Positions 7,184-13,455 of a stretch of DNA of 18,840 nt are shown here, piece by piece. The stretch lies in assembly GCA_035718085.1 (NCBI GenBank), contig DASTHS010000315.1:1-18840 (forward strand), read 5' to 3'. The DNA comes from DASTHS01 sp035718085. GTDB lineage: Bacteria; Actinomycetota; Acidimicrobiia; Acidimicrobiales; Palsa-688. The position numbers were made by a program, and so were the translations under genes. Positions within the stretch are counted from its first letter, which is position 1. Each line of letters opens with the position of its first letter. Under the pieces are notes generated by a model. The model was not told where the DNA came from. It worked only from the letters and a program-made list of their open reading frames with translations, and searched no databases.

Positions 7184-8039
7184 CCCCGCAGCGGGCGCCA
7201 TCGTCGTCGACGGCGTCCGGCTGCTCGACCCGACCCTGCGCGACACCCGCGACCGGGCCGCTCTGGCCCCCCGCCTGGGCAGCCTCGACGGGGTGCGCTT
7301 CGGGCTGCTGGCCAACGGCAAGACCCACGGCGGCCGGCTCCTCGACCTGATCGTCGAGGACCTGTCGACCCGCCACCGCCTGGGTCCGGTCACCCGGGTG
7401 CGCAAGGCCCACCCCAGCCGGCCGCCCACCGACGAGCAGATCGAGATGCTCGCCGAGCACGCCCTGGCCATCCTCTCGGCCATCGGTGACTGAGGCTCGT
7501 GCAGCTCGTGCAGTGTGCACGACCTCATCACCTTCGAGCGCCTGGGCATCCCGACGGCGGTGGTCATCACCGACCCGTTCATCGCCACCGCCCACGCCAT
7601 CGCCGAGCTCGACGGCATGACCGACTACCGGCCGCTGGTCGCGCCGCACCCGATCACCAGCCGCAGCGACGCGGAGCTGCTCGCCTTGAGCCGCGAGCTG
7701 GCGGCCGGGGTGGAGGCGGTGCTGCTCGGCGCCCCGACCACCTCGCCGATGGTGGCGGCCCCCGCTGCGGGCCCGGCGGCGGCGGTCACCGTCGCCGCGG
7801 TCGAGGAGGTGCTCCGCCCGTATGCCGCCGGGCTGCAGACCGACGGGGCCGACCTGCGCGTCGAGGTGCACGACGACACCGGGGTGGCCGTCACCTTGGT
7901 GGTGACCGACGAGACGTGCCTCGACTGCATCATGCCCGGCGACACCATCCGCGACATCGTCGCCCGGCTGCTCGCCGACCGCTTCGGCCACCCCGTGCCC
8001 GTCGTCGTGCACGACCCCCGACCCGGCGGTGGGCTGTAG
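7170..8039 (+). CDS. UGSC-motif selenoprotein, in-frame UGA read as selenocysteine
   Basis: One reading frame runs from GTG 7170 to TAG 8037-8039, interrupted only by TGA at 7491-7493. Across it the product reads A-I-G-D-U-G-S-C-S-S-C-S-V-H-D, the UGSC motif of a known bacterial selenoprotein family (Cys homologues have CGSC). Read this way it gives a 289-residue protein with Sec108, Cys111 and Cys114. The part before the TGA (VDGVRLLDPTLRD; FGLLANGKTHGGRLLDLI) and the part after it (ITFERLGIPTAVVITDPF; GAPTTSPMV) both look coding and use the same codon style. A C-terminal CxxC (C250-LD-C253) follows DGADLRVEV. A SECIS-like hairpin begins at the TGA. I prefer GTG 7170 because GAGG lies 9 bp upstream; GTG 7155 would add five residues. 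A redox role at a selenenylsulfide is likely from the motif; the substrate is unknown. SelA/B/C/D must be encoded elsewhere. Confidence 0.9.
7491..7527 (+). promoter_or_regulatory. Bacterial SECIS-like element overlapping the Sec codon
   Basis: The apical stem is a perfect 7-bp pairing of TCGTGCA (7506-7512) with TGCACGA (7516-7522) around the loop GTG; opening one more pair gives loop AGTGT. The lower stem pairs TGAGG (7491-7495), which contains the UGA, with CCTCA (7523-7527). A 10-nt bulge (7496-7505) lies on the 5' side only. The apical loop begins 19 nt after the UGA, and its exposed GU matches what SelB recognises in E. coli formate dehydrogenase SECIS elements. Folding was done by eye. 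Confidence 0.8.
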
Positions 8040-8085
8040 CCGGCCGGCCGGCGTCCTGACCCCGACGCCACCCCCGGGTGGCGTC
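8040..8085 (+). terminator. Overlapping inverted repeats, possible terminator or attenuator
   Basis: Directly after the selenoprotein stop lie a 12-bp palindrome of CCGG units (8040-8051) and a perfect 10-bp inverted repeat, GACGCCACCC (8064-8073) with GGGTGGCGTC (8076-8085). A realistic hairpin is 9 bp with a 4-nt loop. No T-tract follows, which is common for hairpins in high-GC bacteria. A GGCGTC at 8050-8055 can also pair with GACGCC at 8064-8069, giving a mutually exclusive alternative hairpin. The structure sits just before the Shine-Dalgarno GAGAGG (8091-8096) of the next gene. Confidence 0.5.
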
Positions 8086-8102
8086 CTCCCGAGAGGCTCC
8101 CC

Positions 8103-9149
8103 TTGGCAACCCGCCGCACCCTCGTCGTCGGAGGCACCGGCCCCACCGGCGTACCCATCGTCGAGGGCCTGCTCGCCGCCGGCGACGGGGTGACCATCCT
8201 GCACACCGGCGCCCACCCCGCCACCTTCACCGGCCCCGTCGAGACCCTCGTCGGGGATGCCCGCGACGAGGCCGACCTGCGCCGGGTGCTCGGCGGGCGC
8301 GACTTCGACCTGGTCGTGTGCACCGCCGGGCGCCTGCGCGTCGTCGCCCGGTTGCTGGCCGGTCGCACCGCCCGGCTGGTCGGGGTGACCGGCCAGCCCG
8401 TCTACGCCGGCAGCCTGCGCCCGACCCCGCAGGGCCGCCTGGCCATCCCCGTCCCCGAGACCGCCCCCCGCCAGTCCGACGCCGCCGGCTACACCGGGCG
8501 CGTCGCCGCCGGCGAAGACCAGCTCCTCGACCAGCACCGCGCCGGCGACTTCGAGGCGGTGGTGGTGCGCTATCCCGGCATCTACGGGCCCCGGGCGCCG
8601 CTGGCCCACGAGTGGGCGGTGGTGCGCCGGGTGCTCGACGGCCGCCGCCGCATGCTCCTGCCCCATGACGGGGCCACCTACTTCCAGCGCGGCTACGCCG
8701 ACAACGTCGCCCACCTGGTGGTGCTGGCCGCCACCACCGCCCGGGCCGCCGGGTTGGTGTTCAACGCCGGCGACCAGGCCGTCATGAGCGCCCGGGCGGT
8801 GGCCGAGGCCGTCTGCGACGAGCTCGGGGCGGCCATGGAGCTCGTCGGGGTGCCCGCCGAGTGGTGCCCGCCCGGCGTCTACCCGCTGGCGGAGAAGTCG
8901 ACGATCGTGCTCGACCTCCACGCGGCGCGCCGCGTGCTCGGCTACCACGACGTGGTGGGGGTGGAGGAAGCGACCCGGCACACCGCACGCTGGCTGGCCG
9001 ACACCCGCCCCACCGGGATCGCCCCGGCGTTCGGCGGCACCTTCGACTACCCCGCCGAGGACGCCGCCCTCGACCGGTGGGCCGCCGCCGTCGCCGGCCT
9101 GGCCGCCCCCGACCTCGCCCCTGCCCCCCACCCGGAGCCGCCACGATGA
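8103..9149 (+). CDS. NAD(P)-binding SDR / epimerase-dehydratase-like protein
   Basis: This 348-residue protein starts with the dinucleotide-binding motif LVVGGTGPTG (7-16), followed by an extended-SDR pattern. It has VGVTGQPVYAG in the middle, the RYPGIYGPRAPL motif near 185, and GLVFNAGD in the C-terminal half. The TTG at 8103 is supported by GAGAGG six bases upstream. The catalytic Tyr-x-x-x-Lys is altered: the aligned segment is GYTGRVAAGED, with Tyr130 but Val134 in place of lysine. This suggests an atypical SDR that binds nucleotide and may not be a classical dehydrogenase. The stop overlaps the acyl-CoA dehydrogenase start as ATGA, so both probably act in the same pathway, perhaps on an acyl-CoA derived substrate. 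No specific substrate can be assigned. Confidence 0.82.
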   Translation: MATRRTLVVGGTGPTGVPIVEGLLAAGDGVTILHTGAHPATFTGPVETLVGDARDEADLRRVLGGRDFDLVVCTAGRLRVVARLLAGRTARLVGVTGQPVYAGSLRPTPQGRLAIPVPETAPRQSDAAGYTGRVAAGEDQLLDQHRAGDFEAVVVRYPGIYGPRAPLAHEWAVVRRVLDGRRRMLLPHDGATYFQRGYADNVAHLVVLAATTARAAGLVFNAGDQAVMSARAVAEAVCDELGAAMELVGVPAEWCPPGVYPLAEKSTIVLDLHAARRVLGYHDVVGVEEATRHTARWLADTRPTGIAPAFGGTFDYPAEDAALDRWAAAVAGLAAPDLAPAPHPEPPR

Positions 9150-10480
9150 CCGCATCCCAGCACTCGCGCCGGGCGCCGGCGGCCGACCCGCTCGGCGGCT
9201 CCGGCCTCGATCAGCTCGACCTGGGCCTGTCGGAGCGGGGCCGCCCGCTCTACGACGCCGTCTGCGACTTCGTGCGCGACGAGATCGACCCGGTCACCGC
9301 CGAGTTCTACCGGCTGGGGGAGGGGCGGGCCGAGCGCTGGTCGTTCGCCGCCGGGCAGCTCGAGCTGCTCGAGTCGGTCAAGGACAAGGCCCGGGCCGCG
9401 GGGCTCTGGAACTTCTTCCTCTCCGACGCCGACGGCGGCACCGGGGTGTCGAGCCTCGACTACGCCCACATCGCCGCCGAACTGGGCCGCAACCCCCTCG
9501 CCTCGGAGTGCTTCAACGCCAGCCCCCCCGACTCGGTGAACATGGAGGTGCTGCTGCGGGCGGGCACCGACGAGCAGAAGCGGCAGTGGCTCCAGCCGCT
9601 GCTCGACGGGCGCATCCGGTCGGCGTTCGCCATGAGCGAGCCGGGGGTCGCCTCCTCCGACGCCACCAACATCGCCTGCCGGGCCGTGCCCGACGGCGGC
9701 GAATGGGTGCTCGACGGCGAGAAGTTCTACATCTCCGGCGCCGGCGACCCCCGCTGCCGGCTGCTCATCTGCATGGCGCTGACCTCGCCCGACGGGCCCC
9801 GCCACCGCCGCCACACGCAGTTCCTCGTGCCGATGGACGCCCCCGGCGTCGAGGTGGTCGCCCCCATGGAGGTCTTCAACGACGACCACGCCCCCTACGG
9901 CCACATGCACCTGCGGCTGCGCAGCGTCCGAGTGCCGGCGGCGAGCGTGCTGCTCGGCGAGGGCCGCGGCTTCGAGGTGGCCCAGATGCGCCTCGGGCCG
10001 GCCCGCATCCACCACTGCATGCGCTCGATCGGGGTGGCCGAGCGGGCGCTGGAGATGATGGCGGAGCGGGGCAGCTCCCGGGAGGCGTTCGGCCAGCCGC
10101 TGGCCCGCCTGGGCCGGAACATCGAGGTGATCGCCCGCGCCCGCGTCGAGATCGAGGCCATGCGGCTCATGGTGCTGCGGGCGGCCAAGGCCATCGACAC
10201 CCTTGGGGCCGCCGAGGCCCGGCTGTGGGTGAGCGCGGTGAAGGCGATGGTGCCCGAACGGGTGTGCCGGATCATCGACGACGCCATCCAGCTCCACGGC
10301 GCCGCCGGCCTGTCGCAGTCGACCCCGCTGCCGCGCATGTACGCCGGCCAGCGGGGCCTGCGCATCGCCGACGGCCCCGACGAGGTGCACTGGGCGGTCG
10401 TCGGCAAGGCGGAGCTGGCCTTCCACGAACGCCGCCGGGCCGCCCGCGACCGGCCCGCCGGCGCGCGGTCGTCGTCGTGA
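9146..10480 (+). CDS. Acyl-CoA dehydrogenase, ACAD10/11-like
   Basis: This 444-residue FAD-dependent acyl-CoA dehydrogenase has all three domains. The N-terminal helical domain includes LSDADGGTGVSSLDYAHIAAELGRNPLA. The middle beta domain has AFAMSEPGVASSDATN (160-175) and WVLDGEKFYISGAGDPRC, which contact flavin and substrate. The C-terminal helical domain has IHHCMRSIGVAERALEMM and QLHGAAGLSQSTPL. Near the C-terminus, RIADGPDEVHW carries Asp409 at the position where short- and medium-chain enzymes have the catalytic Glu of YEGT. That is the pattern of the ACAD10/11-like group. The enzyme would introduce an alpha-beta double bond and pass electrons to an ETF. It is coupled by an ATGA overlap to the SDR gene and fits downstream of CoA activation by the synthetase at 1028-3184. 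Confidence 0.92.
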   Translation: MTASQHSRRAPAADPLGGSGLDQLDLGLSERGRPLYDAVCDFVRDEIDPVTAEFYRLGEGRAERWSFAAGQLELLESVKDKARAAGLWNFFLSDADGGTGVSSLDYAHIAAELGRNPLASECFNASPPDSVNMEVLLRAGTDEQKRQWLQPLLDGRIRSAFAMSEPGVASSDATNIACRAVPDGGEWVLDGEKFYISGAGDPRCRLLICMALTSPDGPRHRRHTQFLVPMDAPGVEVVAPMEVFNDDHAPYGHMHLRLRSVRVPAASVLLGEGRGFEVAQMRLGPARIHHCMRSIGVAERALEMMAERGSSREAFGQPLARLGRNIEVIARARVEIEAMRLMVLRAAKAIDTLGAAEARLWVSAVKAMVPERVCRIIDDAIQLHGAAGLSQSTPLPRMYAGQRGLRIADGPDEVHWAVVGKAELAFHERRRAARDRPAGARSSS

Positions 10481-10534
10481 CCCCCCTACCATGCGCCCGA
10501 TGACGACGGGGCGGCGGGGGCGGGAAGTGGACTC

Positions 10535-11218
10535 GTGGTGAGCGTGGAGCGCACCGACGGTCCGGGCGACGAGACTGGTGCGCCCGGCGGCGAGCCGCTG
10601 TCGGGCCGCCTGGCCACCGAGGCGGCGCTGGAACGGGCCGCCATGGTGCTGCTGTGGCGCGACGGGGTGCTCGCCGGGCTGAACCTGCGGGAGGTGGCCG
10701 ACGAGGCCGGCGTCAACCGCGGGCTCGTCTACCACTACTACGGGTCGCGCGGGAAGCTGCTGCGCCAGGCGCTGCGCCGCCGGGGCGAGGCGACCATGTC
10801 GCAGCTCGCCGCCGGCCAGCACCTGCCGTTCCGGGAGCGGTGGCGGGAGTTCTTCCGCATCATCGTCAGCCACGCCGAGCCGATCGGCCTGCGGACCCTG
10901 CTGCTCCTCGACGGCACCGAGCCGATCCGGGCCATGCCGATGCGCGAGCAGACCCGCGAGGGCCTGCAGCGGGCCGTCGACGCCGGCGAGCTGGACGCCG
11001 ACGTCGACCTCGACGCCCTCCACACGGTGCTGGTCACCGCCGGCTACGGCTACGCCCTCTACCGCGAGGGGTTCGCCCGGGAGCTGGGCGTCGACGTCGA
11101 GACCCTCGACGGCAAGGTCAACGACCTGCTCTACGGCCGGCTCCTCGACGGCCTCAAGCCCGCGCCGCCGCCCACCGCGCGGCGGACTGCCACCCGGCGG
11201 GCGGCGCCGCCGAGCTGA
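10535..11218 (+). CDS. TetR-family transcriptional regulator
   Basis: The 227-residue protein has an N-terminal TetR DNA-binding domain. The helix-turn-helix is in LNLREVADEAGVNRGLVYHYYGSRGKLL (in two parts at about 50-62 and 63-76), preceded by a 25-residue unstructured leader. The rest is an all-helical ligand-binding domain without a recognised ligand signature. The start is GTG 10535 or GTG 10538, with GGGAAG at 10522-10527. It lies 54 bp after the acyl-CoA dehydrogenase in the same direction, so it could be the last gene of the operon and its autoregulator. TetR proteins beside acyl-CoA genes often sense an acyl-CoA. The palindrome at 997-1009 is a candidate operator. Antitoxin-like sequence continues in the same frame immediately after its stop. 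Confidence 0.9.
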   Translation: MVSVERTDGPGDETGAPGGEPLSGRLATEAALERAAMVLLWRDGVLAGLNLREVADEAGVNRGLVYHYYGSRGKLLRQALRRRGEATMSQLAAGQHLPFRERWREFFRIIVSHAEPIGLRTLLLLDGTEPIRAMPMREQTREGLQRAVDAGELDADVDLDALHTVLVTAGYGYALYREGFARELGVDVETLDGKVNDLLYGRLLDGLKPAPPPTARRTATRRAAPPS

Positions 11219-11386
11219 GCCGCAGCGCACCAGTCGCTGCAGCAGTACCTGTTGGCCCTGTTGGTGGCCGAGGCGGCGACGCCGACCATCGACGAAGTGC
11301 TCCGTCGGGCGCAGGGGCGAGCCGGTGGGTCGGTGACCTTCGACGCTGCCGTCGAGGCGCTGCGGGCCGATCGTGATCGTCGTTGA
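11219..11386 (+). pseudogene. 5'-truncated VapB-type antitoxin
   Basis: Directly after the TetR stop (11216-11218), and in the same frame, the DNA encodes about 55 residues: AAAHQSLQQYLLALLVAEAA, then TPTIDEVLRRAQGRAGG, then SVTFDAAVEALRADRDRR and a TGA at 11384-11386. This matches the middle and toxin-binding C-terminal part of VapB/FitA-like antitoxins. The N-terminal ribbon-helix-helix DNA-binding segment of 25-30 residues is missing, and I could not find it in the other plus-strand frames just upstream. There is no ATG; an internal TTG (11252 or 11261) or GTG (11264) might still start a short peptide. It overlaps the toxin start by 14 bp, the usual VapBC arrangement. It is probably a deletion scar. 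Confidence 0.72.
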
Positions 11387-11771
11387 CGCCAGTGTCCTCG
11401 CCCCGGCGCTCGGCGACGACGGCACCTCGGGGGACGCGGCGCGCCACCGTCTCGGCGGCGCCGTGCTCTGCGCCCCCGAGTTGATCGACCTCGAGGTGGC
11501 GTCGGTGTTCCGACGTCTGCGCGCCGCCGGCGCGCTGCCCGCCCGGCGGGCGCTGCTCGCGCTCTCCGACCTCGACGCCCTGCCCCTCCACCGCGTCGCT
11601 CACCGGCCCCTGCTGCCGAGGTGCTGGGAGCTGGCCGGAAACCTCACGGTCTACGACGCCGCCTACGTGGCGCTTGCCGAGGCACTCGGCGCCACGCTGC
11701 TGACCGCCGACGCGAGGTTGGCGGGCGCGCCGGGCCCGCGGTGCCCGATCGAGGTGGTGCGCGCGTCGTGA
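11373..11771 (+). CDS. vapC: VapC-family PIN-domain toxin (ribonuclease)
   Basis: The 132-residue protein is full length for VapC toxins, which are Mg-dependent endoribonucleases acting on tRNA or rRNA. The acidic quartet of the PIN active site is present: Asp5 in MIVVDASVLAP, Glu41 in PELIDLEVASVFRRL, Asp95 in TVYDAAYVALAEAL and Asp113 in LLTADARLA. GTG 11373 lies inside the 3' end of the antitoxin remnant, as expected for a coupled vapBC pair. The antitoxin has lost its DNA-binding part but keeps the region that normally neutralises the toxin. The toxin may therefore be silent, controlled by the remaining antitoxin peptide, or controlled from another locus. Confidence 0.88.
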   Translation: MIVVDASVLAPALGDDGTSGDAARHRLGGAVLCAPELIDLEVASVFRRLRAAGALPARRALLALSDLDALPLHRVAHRPLLPRCWELAGNLTVYDAAYVALAEALGATLLTADARLAGAPGPRCPIEVVRAS

Positions 11772-11779
11772 ACCGTCAC

Positions 11780-11944
11780 CGCCCACGCTCCCGGCTGGCG
11801 CGGCCACGGCAGCGGCGTGCGGATCGAGACTCGATGCGGCGAGGTCGGCTCCAGCCAGGGCGGTGGCGGCCCACCGTCCCGCCGCCCCGAGCCGAGCAGC
11901 ACGGCGGCGGCAGCTGAGGCGTCGCAGACAAGCATGCGTGTCAC
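11780..11944 (-). pseudogene. Possible VapC/PIN N-terminus remnant
   Basis: On the minus strand, from ATG 11935, the frame reads MLVCDASAAAAVLLGSGRRD. This resembles the first strand and catalytic Asp of VapC toxins (pattern M-hydrophobic-V-x-D-A-S-A). After about 20 residues the similarity is lost: the sequence becomes Pro-rich and then runs antisense to the functional vapC. Another minus-strand frame gives GADLAASSLDPHAAAVAAP, which could be a frameshifted continuation. It fills most of the 250-bp gap between the convergent vapC and histidine kinase genes. The match is short, so confidence is low. Confidence 0.33.
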
Positions 11945-12021
11945 CGGCGACCGTCGTCGCGGGCGGTCAGGGTCGTCGCGGCGTGACCGCCACGCTCGTG
12001 CAGCGAGCGGGCGCCTCGCCG

Positions 12022-13455
12022 TCACTGCGCCAGCGCCGATCCGGGAGACGGGGCGCCGGGCGCCGGTGCAGGGGGTAGGCGAACCACGACGCAGGCGCCG
12101 TGGGGCGCGTCGACGAACTCGACGGTGCCGCCGTGGCGGGTGACCAGGTCGCGCACGATGGCCAGGCCGAGCCCGGCGCCGCCGTCGTCGGCGCCCCGGG
12201 CTTCGTCGAGGCGGGTGAAGCGTTCGAACACCCGCTGCCGGTCGGCGGGGGCGACGCCCGGACCGTCGTCGGCGACGGCCATCTCGGCCTTCCCGTCCCC
12301 GGCGGCGCGCACGGAAACGGTGACCTCGGCAGTGGCGTGGTGCGCGGCGTTGTCGACGAGGTTGGCGACGACCCGGCGGGCGAGACCGGGCGCCATGGCC
12401 GCCGGCACCGGGCCGGTGGTGTCGGCGCGCACCGACACGCCCGGCCGGGGCGGCCGGGCCGCGATCTCGGTGGCGACCACCTCGGCGAGGTCGACCACCT
12501 CGGCCGGCCGACCTTCGCCTTCGTGGCGCGGCGCGCTGCGGTCGAGCCGGGCCAGCAGCAACAGGTCGCGCACCAGCTGCTCGATGCGAGCCTCCTCGGC
12601 CAGGGCCCCGGTGGCGACGATCGGCCAGTCGGCGTCGGGGCCTGCGGCCAGGCCGATCTCCAGCTGCGCGCGCAGCGACGCCAGTGGGCTGCGCAGCTCG
12701 TGGGATGCGTCGGCGACGAAGGCCCGCTGGGCGTCGACGGCCACCTCGAGGCGGTCGAGCATGGTGTTCATCGTCTCGGCCAGCCGGGCCACCTCGTCGC
12801 CGCTGGCCGGCTCGGGCACCCGCCGGTGCAGTCCCGAGGCGGTGATCTCGGCCACCTCGGCGCGGATGGCGTCGATCGGTCGCAGCGCCCGCCCCACGAT
12901 CACCCACGCCGTGCGCGACACCACCGCGAGCACGATCGGCAGCCCGAACACCAGCGCCAGCTCGATGTCGTGCACGGCGAAGTCGCTGCCGACCAGCGAG
13001 TAGCCGACGAAGACCGTCAGCGGCCGGGCGGGCGTGCCGGCCGCCACGGTCACCAGTTGGGAGGCGCCGTCGCCGTCAATGGGACTGGCGGTCACGGCGC
13101 GCACCGTCGGGCCCGACCGGTACGGCGCCGGACGGCCCAGCGGCGGCTCGCCCTCGATGTTCGCCGATGCCGCCACCACCGTGCCGGCGGCGTCGATCAC
13201 CTGCGCGTAGGTGGCGTCCTGGTTGGGCAAGGCCAGCACCGTCGGTAGCTTGCCGGTGGCGGCCAGGCTGGCCAGATCCTCTGCGCGTGCCACCGCGGCG
13301 TCGCGTCGGTTGGCGTCGAGCGAGGCCTTGAACCGCCACAGCAGCACCCCCGAGCCGGCGGCGAGCGTCACCGCCACGATGGCCGTCGCCGCCAGGGTGG
13401 TGCGCAGCCGCACCGACCCGGTGAGGCGACGCCAGGGGCTAGCCGGGCGGGTCAT
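12022..13455 (-). CDS. Sensor histidine kinase, two-component system
   Basis: This 477-residue inner-membrane kinase partners with the response regulator encoded just upstream. Membrane segments lie at about 21-40 and 165-186, flanking a 120-residue extracytoplasmic sensor region (ATYAQVIDAAGTVVAASANI within it). A HAMP linker follows (about 187-240). The phosphoacceptor is His252 in DASHELRSPLASLR. The ATPase domain has an N-box NLVDNAAHHA, G1 DDGPG, F-box VFERFTRLDEAR and G2 GLGLAI. The C-terminus is a short Pro/Ala tail. The architecture is the common EnvZ/MprB-like type, and the signal cannot be deduced. ATG 13455 overlaps the regulator's stop by 17 bp, so the pair is coupled. Confidence 0.94.
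   Translation of the reverse strand: MTRPASPWRRLTGSVRLRTTLAATAIVAVTLAAGSGVLLWRFKASLDANRRDAAVARAEDLASLAATGKLPTVLALPNQDATYAQVIDAAGTVVAASANIEGEPPLGRPAPYRSGPTVRAVTASPIDGDGASQLVTVAAGTPARPLTVFVGYSLVGSDFAVHDIELALVFGLPIVLAVVSRTAWVIVGRALRPIDAIRAEVAEITASGLHRRVPEPASGDEVARLAETMNTMLDRLEVAVDAQRAFVADASHELRSPLASLRAQLEIGLAAGPDADWPIVATGALAEEARIEQLVRDLLLLARLDRSAPRHEGEGRPAEVVDLAEVVATEIAARPPRPGVSVRADTTGPVPAAMAPGLARRVVANLVDNAAHHATAEVTVSVRAAGDGKAEMAVADDGPGVAPADRQRVFERFTRLDEARGADDGGAGLGLAIVRDLVTRHGGTVEFVDAPHGACVVVRLPPAPAPGAPSPGSALAQ

Noticed and set aside
7491..7493. TGA as a sequencing error or simple nonsense mutation
   Set aside because: The codon falls exactly at the Sec position of a known selenoprotein motif and is followed by a matching SECIS-like hairpin.
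5198..7618. Long minus-strand open frame opposite the permease, partner and selenoprotein genes
   Set aside because: Shadow frame with no domain pattern; the plus-strand genes explain the region.
7515..8039. A separate gene starting at GTG 7515 after a stop at 7491-7493
   Set aside because: It is in the same frame as the upstream ORF, has no ribosome site of its own, and the UGSC motif plus hairpin show that the TGA is inside one gene.
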